64,000 nt of DNA from Herbidospora yilanensis (GCF_001570565.1 NZ_BBXE01000026.1:118911-182910); one strand, 5' to 3'. Shown: positions 17,300 through 27,986, numbered from the stretch's first letter. Notes: generated by a model not told the origin, from the letters alone. Program-made: numbers and translations.

Positions 17300-17818
17300 T
17301 CACGGCGGTTGAAAAGCGAGCGCCGCCTCGACCGCGGCCGGAAGATCGGGGGCGACCCGTTCGGCCGCCCTGATCTCGCCGATCTTGGTGACGGCCGTGG
17401 GCACGAGGATGCCCCGCGCCCCGGCGGCCCGCGCGGCCTCCATGTCGCGGCCGATGTCGCCGATCACCACGCAGTCGGACGGCGGCACGCCCAGCCGCCG
17501 CGCGGCCGACAGGACCATGCCCGGCGCCGGTTTCCGGCAGGGGCAACCGTCGGCGTCGTCGTGGACGCAGACCTCCCACACGTCGAACGGGCCGAGGAGT
17601 TCCTCCACTCGATCGTTGACTTCGGAAAGTTCACGGAGAGTGATGAGGCCCCTGGCCACCCCCGACTGGTTGGTGATCACCCCGATCGGGACCCCCGCCT
17701 CTCGCAGGCGGTCGAGGGCGGCCCGCGCGCCGGGCATCGGGATCACACGTTTGGCGTCGTTGTTGTAGGGGAGGTCGACAATCAGGGTCCCATCCCGGTC
17801 GAACAGAATCGCGCGCAT
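17300..17818 (-). CDS. gmhB: D-glycero-D-manno-heptose-1,7-bisphosphate 7-phosphatase-like HAD hydrolase
   Basis: A 172-residue HAD-IIIA phosphatase. It has the nucleophile motif DRDGTLI (residues 7-13), Thr/Ser motif II in VITNQSGVARG, the zinc-binding-like CVHDDADGCPCRKP loop typical of GmhB, and motif IV GDIGRDMEAARAAG. It removes the 7-phosphate in ADP-heptose synthesis. It lies divergently from the heptose/glycan operon that starts at 17952 and completes the pathway with gmhA and hldE there. Histidinol-phosphatase-like activity is an alternative, but the context favours heptose. Confidence 0.85.
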   Translation of the reverse strand: MRAILFDRDGTLIVDLPYNNDAKRVIPMPGARAALDRLREAGVPIGVITNQSGVARGLITLRELSEVNDRVEELLGPFDVWEVCVHDDADGCPCRKPAPGMVLSAARRLGVPPSDCVVIGDIGRDMEAARAAGARGILVPTAVTKIGEIRAAERVAPDLPAAVEAALAFQPP

Positions 17819-17893
17819 GATCTCGCGCTACCCGTGACCCAGGCCGGAAATGTCAACGCCGCCAAACCAGGTGCGGTCGTTTCAGACGCTGGT

Positions 17894-17918
17894 GAAGCGC
17901 TACTCGGAGGAGCGCTTC
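17894..17918. promoter_or_regulatory. perfect hairpin/dyad in the leader of the glycan operon
   Basis: GAAGCGCT (17894-17901) and AGCGCTTC (17911-17918) are perfect 8-bp arms around a 9-base loop, 33 bp before the carbamoyltransferase start. It could be an operator or a leader hairpin; no U-run follows it. Confidence 0.45.
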
Positions 17919-17951
17919 TCGAGTGGTTTTCTCCACGCGAAAGCGGGTCCC

Positions 17952-19580
17952 ATGAGATTTCTGGGAATCAACGCGATCTTCCATGACCCTTCCGCCGCGC
18001 TGGTGGTCGACGGGCGTACCGTCGCCGCCGCAGAAGAGGAGCGATTCAGCAGGAGGAAACACGGCAAACGGCCCCTGGCGTTCTCGGCCTGGGAGCTGCC
18101 GGAGATGGCGGCGACCTGGTGCCTGGAGAAGGCCGGGCTGCGGCCGGAGGACCTCGACGGGGTGGCCTACTCCTACGATCCCGCCCTGGTGGTGGAGAAC
18201 GGGCCCGGCCAGGACGGGGCCTGGGAGATGCTGCGCACCGCCTACGCCGTCCGGGCCCCCGCGTTCCTGGCCACCGCGTTGCCGGGGCTCGACCCCGCGC
18301 AGGTGAAGTTCGTCCCCCACCACATCGCCCACGCCGCCTCGGCCGGGCTGGCCGCGCCGTTCGGCGACTGCGCCGTGCTGGTCTGCGACGGCCGCGGCGA
18401 GGCGGTCTCCCACCTGGCGGGCGCCTACCGCGACGGCGAGCTGACCGTCCTGGCGAGCCAGGCGCTGCCGCACTCCCTCGGGCTCATGTACGAAGAGGTC
18501 ACCGACCACCTCGGCTTCCTGCGCTCCAGCGACGAGTACAAGGTCATGGCGATGGCCTCCTACGGCACGCCGAAACACCTCCCCGCGCTCCGCGAGCTGA
18601 TCGGCGCGACCGGCGACGGCGGCTTCCACGTCGGCCCGATCGACTGGAACGTCTTCGCCAAGCAGGTCCCGCGCGGCGGCGTCTGGAACGGCGAGCACGC
18701 CGACCTGGCGGCCAGCGTGCAGGCCCGGCTGGAGGAGGTGCTGCTCGACCTGGCCGCCTGGCTGCACGACCGCACCGGCCTCGACCGGCTCGCCCTGGCC
18801 GGCGGGGTCGCGCTGAACTGCGTGGCCAACACCCGCCTGTTCGACCGCGGCCCGTTCCGCGAGGTGTGGGCCCAGCCTGCGGCCGGCGACTCGGGCACCG
18901 CCCTGGGCGGCGCGCTCCACCTGGCCAGGACCTACGGCGACCCGGTCGCCCCGATGCCGGGCGCCGACCTGGGCCGGGGGTTCACCGACGCCGAACTGGC
19001 GGCCTGGCTCGACGTGGCCCAGATCCCCTATTCACGACCTCCCGACATCGCGGTCGCGGTGGCCGACGCCCTCGCCCAGGACCGGATCGTGGCCTGGTTC
19101 CAGGGCCGCGGCGAATACGGCCCCCGTGCGCTGGGCCACCGCTCGCTGCTGGCCCACCCGGGCAATCCGCGCAACACCGAACGACTCAACGACGTGAAGG
19201 GCCGGGAGCAGTTCCGGCCGGTCGCGCCCATGGTGCTGGAGAACCGGGCCGCCGAGATCTTCTCGCGGGGGCCGGTGCCCAGCCCGTACATGCTGTTCGT
19301 GCACGACGTCGCCCCGGTGTGGCGCGACCGGATCCCGGCCGTGGTGCACGTCGACGGGACGGCCCGCGTCCAGACGGTGTCGGCGGGGCGCGACCCGCTG
19401 ATGGCGGCCGTGCTCAACGCCTTCGAGTCGCTGACCGGGTTGCCCGTGGTCGTCAACACGTCGCTGAACACGGCCGGGCGGCCCATGGTCGACGATCCGC
19501 GCGACGCCCTGGAGTGCTTCGGGTCCGCGCCGGTCGACGTGCTGGCCATCGGGCCGTTCCTGGTGCGGAGGTCGGCATGA
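17952..19580 (+). CDS. NodU/CmcH-family O-carbamoyltransferase
   Basis: A 542-residue enzyme of the NodU/CmcH/TobZ family. The N-terminal Kae1-like domain begins MRFLGINAIFHDPSAALVVD and carries the conserved histidines in KFVPHHIAHAAS. The YrdC-like C-terminal part has QGRGEYGPRALGHRSLLA and VVNTSLNTAGRPMV. It transfers a carbamoyl group from carbamoyl phosphate to a sugar hydroxyl via carbamoyl-adenylate. As first gene of the heptose operon, it probably decorates the heptose-containing glycan. ATG 17952 matches the family N-terminus. Confidence 0.92.
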   Translation: MRFLGINAIFHDPSAALVVDGRTVAAAEEERFSRRKHGKRPLAFSAWELPEMAATWCLEKAGLRPEDLDGVAYSYDPALVVENGPGQDGAWEMLRTAYAVRAPAFLATALPGLDPAQVKFVPHHIAHAASAGLAAPFGDCAVLVCDGRGEAVSHLAGAYRDGELTVLASQALPHSLGLMYEEVTDHLGFLRSSDEYKVMAMASYGTPKHLPALRELIGATGDGGFHVGPIDWNVFAKQVPRGGVWNGEHADLAASVQARLEEVLLDLAAWLHDRTGLDRLALAGGVALNCVANTRLFDRGPFREVWAQPAAGDSGTALGGALHLARTYGDPVAPMPGADLGRGFTDAELAAWLDVAQIPYSRPPDIAVAVADALAQDRIVAWFQGRGEYGPRALGHRSLLAHPGNPRNTERLNDVKGREQFRPVAPMVLENRAAEIFSRGPVPSPYMLFVHDVAPVWRDRIPAVVHVDGTARVQTVSAGRDPLMAAVLNAFESLTGLPVVVNTSLNTAGRPMVDDPRDALECFGSAPVDVLAIGPFLVRRSA

Positions 19581-20545
19581 GCGACCCCGAGATCACCGTC
19601 GTGATCCCGACCATCGGCCGGGAGACCCTGCGTGTGGTCGCCGAGGCGGTGCCGGAGCGGTTCCCGCTCATCGTGGTCGACGACCGGCCGTGGCGGCGGG
19701 CCGATCCGCTGCCCGTCGGGGAGCCGTCGGCGACGCTCGTGATCCTGCCCTCGGGCGGGCGGGGCCCGGCGGCGGCCCGGAACCAGGGGTGGCGCGCGGC
19801 CTCCTCGGAATGGGTCGTCTTCCTCGACGACGACGTGCTGCCGGGGCCCGGCTGGGCCGAGAAGATCAGCGCCGACCTCCGGCGGCTGCCGCCGGAGGTG
19901 GCGGGTTCGCAGGCCCGGATCGTGGTGCCGCTCGACTCGGGCCGGCCGCCGACCGACGCCGAACGCAACACCGCCGGCCTGGCCACCGCCCGGTGGATCA
20001 CCGCCGACATGGCGTTCCGGCGCAGCGCTCTGGCCTCCGTGGGCGGCTTCGACGAACGGTTCCCGCGGGCCTACCGCGAGGACGCCGACCTCGCCCTGCG
20101 GCTGACCGCCGCCGGGCACCGGCTGGTCACCGGCCTGCGGACCACCGTCCACCCCGTCCGGGACGAAGGGTTCTGGGCGAGCGTGCGGCGGCAGCGCGGC
20201 AACGCCGACGACGCGCTGATGCGCCGGATCCACGGCCCCGGCTGGCGGGCCCGCGTCGGCGGGCCCGGCCGGTTGCGCGACCACCTGCTGACGACGGCGC
20301 TCGGGCTGACCGCCGCCGTCCTGGCCTGGCGCGGGAGCCCCGCCGCCAAGCCGGCGTTCGCGGGCTGGGCCGGGCTGACCGCCCGCTTCGCGTGGAGCCG
20401 GATCGCGCCGGGGCCGAGAACGCCGGCCGAGGTGCTGCGCATGGCCGCGACCAGCGTGCTGATACCGCCCGCCGCCTGCCTGCACCGGCTGGGCGGCGAA
20501 CTGCGGGTCCGAGTGAGAGGGGGAGGCGCGTGCATCCGCACCTGA
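19577..20545 (+). CDS. family 2 glycosyltransferase
   Basis: A 322-residue GT-A fold glycosyltransferase. It starts EITVVIPTIGRE and has the acidic metal/nucleotide motif VFLDDDVLPGPGW (about residues 83-95), the acceptor-side GGFDERFPRAYREDADLALR, and a C-terminal amphipathic or membrane-associated part (LGLTAAVLAW). It uses an activated sugar donor for glycan assembly. The ATG overlaps the carbamoyltransferase stop by 4 bp. Its end overlaps the gmhA start by 16 bp. Confidence 0.88.
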   Translation: MSDPEITVVIPTIGRETLRVVAEAVPERFPLIVVDDRPWRRADPLPVGEPSATLVILPSGGRGPAAARNQGWRAASSEWVVFLDDDVLPGPGWAEKISADLRRLPPEVAGSQARIVVPLDSGRPPTDAERNTAGLATARWITADMAFRRSALASVGGFDERFPRAYREDADLALRLTAAGHRLVTGLRTTVHPVRDEGFWASVRRQRGNADDALMRRIHGPGWRARVGGPGRLRDHLLTTALGLTAAVLAWRGSPAAKPAFAGWAGLTARFAWSRIAPGPRTPAEVLRMAATSVLIPPAACLHRLGGELRVRVRGGGACIRT

Positions 20546-21081
20546 ACGATCTGACCGCCACGCTGAACCGGCTGGAACACGAGACGGCCCGCGTCCGCAT
20601 ATGGGGCCGCAAGCTGGCCGGGGTCCTCGACGACGGGGGCCGCCTGCTGGCCTGCGGCAACGGCGGGTCAGCGGCCGAGGCGCAACATCTGACCGCCGAA
20701 CTCGTCGGCCGGTTCCGGGCCGACCGCCGGCCGTACGCCGCCATCGCCCTGCACGCCGACACCTCGTCGACCACGGCGATCGTCAACGACTACGGCCCGG
20801 ACGAGGTCTTCGCCCGCCAGGTGCGGGCGCACGGCCGGCCGGGCGACGTGATGATCGCCCTGTCGACGAGCGGGACCAGCTCCAACGTGCTGGCCGCCGC
20901 CAGGGCGGCCCGCGACGGCGGGCTGATGGCCTGGGCGATGACCGGGCCGCCGCCGAACGAGCTGGCCGACGCCTGCGACGACGCCATCGCGGTGTTCTCG
21001 GCCAGTCCGTGCGTCGTCCAGGAGGTCCACCTCGTGCTGGTGCACCTGCTGTGCGAGGCGATCGAGGAGGCGCTGCCGTGA
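20530..21081 (+). CDS. gmhA: sedoheptulose-7-phosphate isomerase (SIS domain)
   Basis: A 183-residue SIS-domain protein with the GmhA hallmark ACGNGGSAAEAQHLTAELVG (about residues 41-60) and the second sugar-phosphate site ALSTSGTSSNVLAA. GmhA converts sedoheptulose 7-phosphate to D-glycero-D-manno-heptose 7-phosphate, the first step to ADP-heptose. The start is GTG 20530 behind a gggggaggcg ribosome site. It is coupled to the hldE-type gene by a 4-bp overlap. Confidence 0.9.
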   Translation: MHPHLNDLTATLNRLEHETARVRIWGRKLAGVLDDGGRLLACGNGGSAAEAQHLTAELVGRFRADRRPYAAIALHADTSSTTAIVNDYGPDEVFARQVRAHGRPGDVMIALSTSGTSSNVLAAARAARDGGLMAWAMTGPPPNELADACDDAIAVFSASPCVVQEVHLVLVHLLCEAIEEALP

Positions 21082-22436
21082 CCGGTCCTCTGGTCGTCAT
21101 CGGCGACACCCTGCTCGACTGCGATCTCGACGGGCGCAGCGACCGGGTCGCGCCCGACTCCGGCGCGCCCGTCGTCGAGGACGTGTCGGAGCACGTGCGG
21201 CCGGGCGGTGCCGGGCTGGCCGCGCTGCTGGCGGGGGCCGACGGCACGCAGGTCGTGCTGGTCACGCCGCTCGGCGACGACCCCGACGGCCGCCTGCTGC
21301 ACCGCCTGCTGGCCCGCCATCTGATCGTCGTCCCGCTGCCCATGCGCGGCACGACCGTGCGCAAGACCCGGATCAGGGTGGGCGGCGCCACCCTGGCCCG
21401 GCTCGACTCCGGCGACGGCGTGGCCGCGGACCTGACCGACCGGGCGCTGGCGGTGCTGCGGCGGGCGGGGGCGATCCTCGTCTCCGACTACGGGCGCGGC
21501 GCCGCCGACCTCGTGGCGAAGCTGCTGCCGGGCCTGACGGACGAACCCGTGGTCTGGGACCCGCATCCGCGCGGGCCGCTGCCGCCGGAGTGCACCATGG
21601 TCACGCCCAACCTGGCCGAGACCATCGCCCTGACGGGGCCCTGCCCACCCGCCGAGGCGGCCCGCCGCCTGCTGGCCATGCTCGGCGGGGAGGCGGTGGC
21701 GGTCACCCTGGGCGCGCGGGGCGCCCGTTTCCACTCCGGCGACCGGGGCTTCCACGTGCCCGTGCCCGAGCGGGTCACGAGCGGCGACACCTGCGGCGCG
21801 GGCGACCGGTTCGCCACCGCCGCGGCGGCCGCCCTGCTCGGCGGCGCGACCTGCGCCGAGGCCGCCGTGGCGGCGACGGGGGCGGCCACCGCCTTCGTGG
21901 CGGACGGAGGCGTCTCGACCGTCCCCGGCTCCGCGCCCGAAGACGACGCCGACGTGCTGCGCCGGGCCGACCGGGTGCGCCGGGCGGGCGGCCGGGTGGT
22001 CGCCACCGGCGGCTGCTTCGACCTGCTGCACGCCGGGCACGTCAGCCTGCTGCGCCGGGCCCGCGAGCTGGGCGACCTGCTGGTCGTCTGCCTCAATTCC
22101 GACCTGTCGGTCCGCCGCCTCAAGGGCAGGGGCCGCCCGGTCTCCCGGCAGGACGACCGCATGGCCGTGCTGAACGCGCTGGAGGACGTCGACGGCGTCG
22201 TCGTGTTCGACGAGGACACCCCGGCCGAGGTCATCCGCGCCCTGCGGCCCCACGTGTGGGTCAAGGGCTCCGACTACGGCGACCGGACGCTGCCCGAGTC
22301 GGCGGTGCTGGCCGACGTCGGCGCCGAACTGGTGCTGCTCGACACGGTGCCCGAACGCTCGACCACCCGGCTCATCACGGCCGCCGCCCGACGGCCCGAC
22401 CTCTGGAAGGAACATCGATGCTGGGAAACATCCTGA
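21078..22436 (+). CDS. hldE: bifunctional heptose-7-phosphate kinase / heptose-1-phosphate adenylyltransferase
   Basis: A 452-residue two-domain enzyme. Residues 1-300 form a PfkB/ribokinase domain, with the catalytic loop SGDTCGAGDRFATAAAAALL near residues 234-253. From residue 305 on there is a nucleotidyltransferase domain with GGCFDLLHAGH (H318 and H321 of HxGH) and VKGSDYGDRTLPES. This is the HldE (RfaE) order, making ADP-heptose after GmhB. The kinase part is somewhat short on the usual PfkB N-terminal sugar-binding segment. Its last 19 bases overlap the next gene. Confidence 0.9.
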   Translation: MTGPLVVIGDTLLDCDLDGRSDRVAPDSGAPVVEDVSEHVRPGGAGLAALLAGADGTQVVLVTPLGDDPDGRLLHRLLARHLIVVPLPMRGTTVRKTRIRVGGATLARLDSGDGVAADLTDRALAVLRRAGAILVSDYGRGAADLVAKLLPGLTDEPVVWDPHPRGPLPPECTMVTPNLAETIALTGPCPPAEAARRLLAMLGGEAVAVTLGARGARFHSGDRGFHVPVPERVTSGDTCGAGDRFATAAAAALLGGATCAEAAVAATGAATAFVADGGVSTVPGSAPEDDADVLRRADRVRRAGGRVVATGGCFDLLHAGHVSLLRRARELGDLLVVCLNSDLSVRRLKGRGRPVSRQDDRMAVLNALEDVDGVVVFDEDTPAEVIRALRPHVWVKGSDYGDRTLPESAVLADVGAELVLLDTVPERSTTRLITAAARRPDLWKEHRCWETS

Positions 22437-23095
22437 TCACCGGGGGCGCGTCCGGCCTCGGGCTGGCCACCGCGCGGGCCGTCGCCAAAGCGGGCGGACG
22501 ACCTCTGGTCGTCGACCGCGCCGTGCCCGACGAGTTCGAGCACGTCCGCGCCGACCTGGCCGACGGCCAGGCGACCGAGGCGGCCGTCCGGTCCCTGGCC
22601 GTCCGAGCCGGCGGGCTCGACGGCGTCTTCACCGCCGCCGGGACCGACGCCTGCGGCGCGCTCGCCGACGTGCCGGGCGGCAAGTGGGAACGCGTCGTGA
22701 AGGTGAACCTGCTCGGCACGGCCGCCGTGGTGCGGGCCGCGCTGCCCTACCTGGTCGAGAGCCGGGGGCGGGTGGTGACCTGCGCGTCCACGCTCGGGAT
22801 CAAGGCCGTCGGCGACGCCACGGCCTACTGCGCCAGCAAGTTCGGCGTCGTCGGGTTCACCCGGGCGCTGGCGGCCGAACTGGCCGGGACGGTGGGCGTG
22901 ACGCTGCTGATCCCCGGCGGCATGAGCACCAATTTCTTCGACGGCCGCCCCGAGCAGTACAAACCGGGGCCGGACGCCCAGCTCAACCGGCCCGAGGACG
23001 TCGCCGAGACGGTCGTGTTCGTGTTGTCCCAGCCGCCCGGGTGCGAGCTGAGGGAACTGGTCGTCTGCCACTCGATGGAGACCTCGTGGCCCTAG
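22418..23095 (+). CDS. short-chain dehydrogenase/reductase in the heptose operon
   Basis: A 225-residue classical SDR with the cofactor motif TGGASGLGLA (residues 8-17), NAG-equivalent TAAGT, catalytic S near 124 and Y137-x3-K141 (YCASK). It probably oxidises or reduces a sugar intermediate. Its place between hldE and a heptosyltransferase-like gene hints at C-4 or C-6 modification of the heptose, but this is inference. The start is ATG 22418, overlapping hldE; its end overlaps the next gene by 10 bp. Confidence 0.85.
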   Translation: MLGNILITGGASGLGLATARAVAKAGGRPLVVDRAVPDEFEHVRADLADGQATEAAVRSLAVRAGGLDGVFTAAGTDACGALADVPGGKWERVVKVNLLGTAAVVRAALPYLVESRGRVVTCASTLGIKAVGDATAYCASKFGVVGFTRALAAELAGTVGVTLLIPGGMSTNFFDGRPEQYKPGPDAQLNRPEDVAETVVFVLSQPPGCELRELVVCHSMETSWP

Positions 23096-23963
23096 ACCTG
23101 CTGGTGCTGCGCGGCCTGGGGCTCGGCGACCTGCTCACCGGGCTGCCCGCGCTGCGTGCCCTGCGGCGGGCCTTTCCGCGGCATCGGCTGGTGCTGGCGG
23201 CGCCGGAGGCGTACCGGGAGCTGCTGGGCGGGGAGGCCGACGCGTGGCTCGACGTGCGCGGTCCCGGCCCGGTGCCGATGAGCGGCTGCGACGTCGCGGT
23301 CAACCTGCACGGCCGGGGGCCCGAGAGCGTCGCGGCGCTGCGCGCGACCGGGCCGCGCCTGCTGATCGGCCACACCACGGGCCCCCACACCACGGGCCCG
23401 CCGTGGAACCCGGCCGCGCACGAGGTCGCCCGATGGTGCGACCTGCTCGGCTGGTACGGCATCGCCGCCGACCCGGCCGACCTGCGGCTCGGCGCGCACG
23501 AGGGCGGCGGGCCCGTCGTCGTCCACCCGGGCGCGGCCTTCCCGGCCCGTCGCTGGCCGCCGGAGCGGTTCGCCGACGTGGCCGCCGCGCTGAAGGCCGA
23601 AGGACGGCCCGTGGTGATCACCGCGGGGCCCGGCGAGGCGGACCTGGCCGCAGCGGTGGCCGGCGACCTGCCGGTGCTGACGCCGACGCTGCCGCAACTG
23701 GCCGATCTGGTGCGCCGGGCCCGGCTGGTGATCTGCGGCGACACCGGCGTGGCCCATCTCGCCGCCGCCTACGGCACCCCGTCGGTGGTGCTGTTCGGCC
23801 CCACGCCCCCGTCGCTCTGGGGGCCGCCGCCGGGGCCGCACCGGGTCATCTGGCACGGCCGCGCGGGCGATCCGCACGGCCGCGCCCCCGACCCCGGACT
23901 TCTGGAGATCACGGTGACCGAGGTGCTGGGCGCGGCCCGGGACCGGCTGGAGGTGAGCGTCGC

Positions 23964-23967
<4 letters not shown>
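23086..23967 (+). CDS. family 9 glycosyltransferase (ADP-heptosyltransferase-like), first copy
   Basis: A 293-residue GT9 protein. It opens with LLVLRGLGLGDLLTGLPALR, the GT9 donor-side glycine loop, and has VVHPGAAFPARRWPPERFA and VICGDTGVAHLAAAYGTPSV, the heptosyltransferase C-terminal signatures. GT9 enzymes such as WaaC/WaaF/WaaQ use ADP-heptose, which fits the upstream pathway genes. The start is GTG 23086. Coupled to the epimerase by a 4-bp overlap. Confidence 0.9.
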
Positions 23968-24904
<937 letters not shown>

Positions 24905-24908
<4 letters not shown>

Positions 24909-25888
24909 GCGCACACGTCCTGCTGGCCCGCCTCGACAGCGTCGGGGACGTGCTGCTCACCGGCCCGGCGGTCCGCGCCGTGGCGGCGGGGGCGGCCCGG
25001 GTGACGCTGCTCGCGGGCCCGCGCGGGCGCTCGGCCGCCGACCTGCTGCCGGGCGTCGACCGGGTGCTGGAGTGGCCCGCGCCCTGGATCGAGCCCGACC
25101 CAGATCCGGTCGACCCCGAGCACCTGCGCCTGCTGGTCAAGACGGTCGACGACGTCGACCGGGCGCTGATCTTCACCTCGTTCCACCAGTCGCCGCTGCC
25201 GCTGGCGCTGCTGCTGCGGGTGGCCGGGGTGCCGTGGATCGGCGCGATCAGCGACGACTACCCGGGCTCGCTGCTCGACCTGCGGCACCGGGTGCCCGAC
25301 GACATCCCCGAGACCGAACGTGCCCTCAGCCTGACCACGGCGGCGGGTTATCCGGACCGCGGCTCCGCACTGGCCGTCCGGCGACCGCTGCCCGATCCGG
25401 GCCTTCCTCCCGGTTACCTCGTGGTGCACCCGGGCACCTCGGTGCCCGCGCGGGCGTGGCCGCCGGGCCACTGCGCCGAGCTGGTCGAGCTGCTCGCCCG
25501 GCACGGCCACCCGGTGGTGGTGACCGGCTCCCCGGGCGAACGCGAGCTCACCGCCCGGGTCGCCGGGCGGCACGGCGCCGACCTCGGCGGCGGCACCACC
25601 CTGGCCGAACTGGCCGGGGTGCTGGCCGGCGCGCGGGTGGTGGTGGCCGGGAACACCGGCCCCGCCCACCTCGCCGCCGCCGTCGGGACGCCCGTGGTGT
25701 CGCTGTTCGCGCCGACGGTGCCCGCCGTCCGCTGGGCGCCCTACGGCGTGCCGCACCGGCTGCTCGGCGACCAGGGGGCGGCCTGCGCCGGGACCCGGGC
25801 CACGGTCTGCCCGGTCGCCGGGCACCCGTGCCTGAGCTCGGTCGGCCCGGCCGAGGTGTACGAGGCGATGAAGGAGATCATGCGATGA
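24905..25888 (+). CDS. family 9 glycosyltransferase (ADP-heptosyltransferase-like), second copy
   Basis: A 327-residue GT9 protein opening VLLARLDSVGDVLLTGPAVR and carrying VVHPGTSVPARAWPPGHCAE and VVVAGNTGPAHLAAAVGTPV. It is clearly distinct from the first GT9, which suggests two successive heptose transfers. A cysteine-rich C-terminal segment (ACAGTRATVCPVAGHPC) recalls the tail of other GT9 enzymes. The start overlaps the epimerase stop by 4 bp. Confidence 0.9.
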
Positions 25889-26790
25889 GGATCCTGGCCT
25901 GGCACGTGCACGGCTCCTGGATGACGGCGTTCGTGCACGGCCCGCACGACTACCTGGTCCCGGTCACCCCCGACCGAGGCCCCTACGGCCGGGGCCGCGC
26001 CCGCACCTACGACTGGCCCGCCGGCGCCCGCGAAATCGCCCCCGGGCGGCTGCGCGACGAACACGTGGACGTCGTCGTCCTGCAACGCCCCGAGGAGCGG
26101 GAACTGGCCCGCCGATGGCTGGGCCGCGACGTGCCGTGGGTGTACGTCGAGCACAACACCCCGCCCGACGTGCGGACCCGCCATCCCATGGCCGACGAGG
26201 GCGGGCCGCTCGTCCACGTCACCCACTTCAACCGCCTCTTCTGGGACAACGGCCGCGCCGCCGCCACGGTGATCGAGCACGGGATCCCCGACCCCGGGAG
26301 GCGCTACACCGGCGAACTCCCCCGGGCCGCCGCCGTGATCAACGAGCCGGTCCGCCGCACCCGCGTGGCCGGCACCGACCTGCTGCCCCTCTTCTCCCCC
26401 GTGGACGTCTTCGGCATCGGCACCGAGACCCTGGAGAACGGCCAGGGCGACCTCCCCCACGACCGCATGCTGACCGAACTGGCGCGGCGGCGGGTCTACG
26501 TCCACCCGTACCGATGGACCTCGCTCGGCCTGTCGCTGCTGGAGGCCATGGCCCTCGGCATGCCCGTCGTCGCGGTCGCCTCGACCGAGGCCGGGGAGGC
26601 GGTGCCGCCCTCGGCGGGTGTGCTCTCCACCGACCCCCACCGGCTCGCGGAGGCGGCGCGGCAGTTCGCCGCCGACCCCGGCCTGGCCCGCCACGCGGGT
26701 GAGGCGGCCCGCGCGGCGGCCCTCGGCCGCTACGGACTCGACCGGTTCCTGGCCGACTGGGACCGGCTGCTCAAGGAGGTGGTGCGATGA
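25885..26790 (+). CDS. glycosyltransferase, GT4-like C-terminal domain
   Basis: A 301-residue protein. The N-terminal half (MRILAWHVHGSWMTAFVHGP) is shorter than usual for GT4, but the C-terminal half has the donor-binding pattern YVHPYRWTSLGLSLLEAMAL followed by GMPVVAVASTEAGEAV, with the retaining-GT4 glutamate (LLEAMALG). It sits in the chain of genes overlapping by 4 bp, so it is part of the same glycan pathway. Confidence 0.84.
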   Translation: MRILAWHVHGSWMTAFVHGPHDYLVPVTPDRGPYGRGRARTYDWPAGAREIAPGRLRDEHVDVVVLQRPEERELARRWLGRDVPWVYVEHNTPPDVRTRHPMADEGGPLVHVTHFNRLFWDNGRAAATVIEHGIPDPGRRYTGELPRAAAVINEPVRRTRVAGTDLLPLFSPVDVFGIGTETLENGQGDLPHDRMLTELARRRVYVHPYRWTSLGLSLLEAMALGMPVVAVASTEAGEAVPPSAGVLSTDPHRLAEAARQFAADPGLARHAGEAARAAALGRYGLDRFLADWDRLLKEVVR

Positions 26791-27986
26791 GGATCGCGAT
26801 GGTTTCCGAGCACGCCAGCCCGCTCGCCGGGCTGGGCACCCCGGACGCGGGCGGCCAGAACGTCCACGTGGCCGCGCTGGCGACCGCGGTCGCGGCGCTC
26901 GGTCACGAGGTCACCGTCTACACCCGCAGAGACGACCCGGGCCTGCCGGAACGGGTGCCGTTCGGGCCCGGCGTCACGGTCGCGCACGTGCCGGCCGGGC
27001 CGCCGGAGCCGATCCCGAAGGACGACATCCTGCCCTGGGTGCCCGACTTCGCCTCCTGGTTGCGGGAGCAGTGGGCCTTCGAGCGCCCCGACGTGGCGCA
27101 CAGCCACTTCTGGATGAGCGGCCTGGCCACGCTCGGCGCCGCCGGGCGGCTGGGCGTGCCGGTCGCGCACACCTTCCACGCGCTCGGCACGGTCAAGCGC
27201 CGCCACCAGGGCCCGGCCGACACCAGCCCGGCCGAGCGGATCGCCGCCGAGACGGCCATCGGCCGCGCCGCCGACATGATCATCTCGACCTGCCCGGACG
27301 AGGTCGACGAGCTGGCCCGGATGGGGGTGCCCCGCCATCGTGCCCGCGTGGTGCCGTGCGGGGTCGACCTGGGCCTGTTCCGTCCGGGGGTGCCCGGCGA
27401 GCGGCCGGAGCGCCCTCGGTTGTTGTCGATCGGGCGGCTCGTGCCCCGCAAGGGCGTCGACACGGTCATCCAGGCGTTGCCGTACGTGCCGGAGGCCGAC
27501 CTGGTCGTCGGCGGCGGCCTGCCGATCGACGACCTCGACCGCGACGAGGAGGCGACCCGGCTGCGGGCGGAGGCCGAACGGGTGGGTGTGGCCGGCCGGG
27601 TGACCTTCACCGGCCAGGTCGCCAGAGAGGACGTGCCGGGCCTGATGCGCTCGGCCGCCGCCGTGGTCTGTGTGCCCTGGTACGAGCCCTTCGGCATGGT
27701 CGTGCTGGAGGCGATGGCCTGCGGCGTGCCGGTGATCGCGTCGGCGGTGGGCGGCCAGAAGGACACCGTCGTCAACGAGGTGACGGGCCTGCTGGTGCCG
27801 CCGCGCCGGCCGAAGGCCGTCGCCGGGGCGGTCCGGCGGCTGCTGGACGACCCCCTGCTGAGCGACTCGTTCGGGATCGCCGGAGCCGACCGGGCGAGCA
27901 CCCGCTACGGCTGGGACCGGGTGGCGAGAGACACCGTGAGCGCCTACGCCCAAGCGATGCGCCGCGTGGAACGGACCGCCTCATGA
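26787..27986 (+). CDS. family 4 glycosyltransferase
   Basis: A 399-residue GT-B retaining glycosyltransferase. The N-terminal acceptor domain begins MRIAMVSEHASPLAGLGTPD and AGGQNVHVAALA, resembling sucrose-phosphate-synthase/MshA-type enzymes. The C-terminal donor site holds LLSIGRLVPRKGVDTVIQAL and EPFGMVVLEAMACGVPVIAS with the E-x7-E motif. A MshA-like role in mycothiol synthesis is possible on sequence, but its place in the operon favours glycan assembly. Confidence 0.9.
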   Translation: MRIAMVSEHASPLAGLGTPDAGGQNVHVAALATAVAALGHEVTVYTRRDDPGLPERVPFGPGVTVAHVPAGPPEPIPKDDILPWVPDFASWLREQWAFERPDVAHSHFWMSGLATLGAAGRLGVPVAHTFHALGTVKRRHQGPADTSPAERIAAETAIGRAADMIISTCPDEVDELARMGVPRHRARVVPCGVDLGLFRPGVPGERPERPRLLSIGRLVPRKGVDTVIQALPYVPEADLVVGGGLPIDDLDRDEEATRLRAEAERVGVAGRVTFTGQVAREDVPGLMRSAAAVVCVPWYEPFGMVVLEAMACGVPVIASAVGGQKDTVVNEVTGLLVPPRRPKAVAGAVRRLLDDPLLSDSFGIAGADRASTRYGWDRVARDTVSAYAQAMRRVERTAS

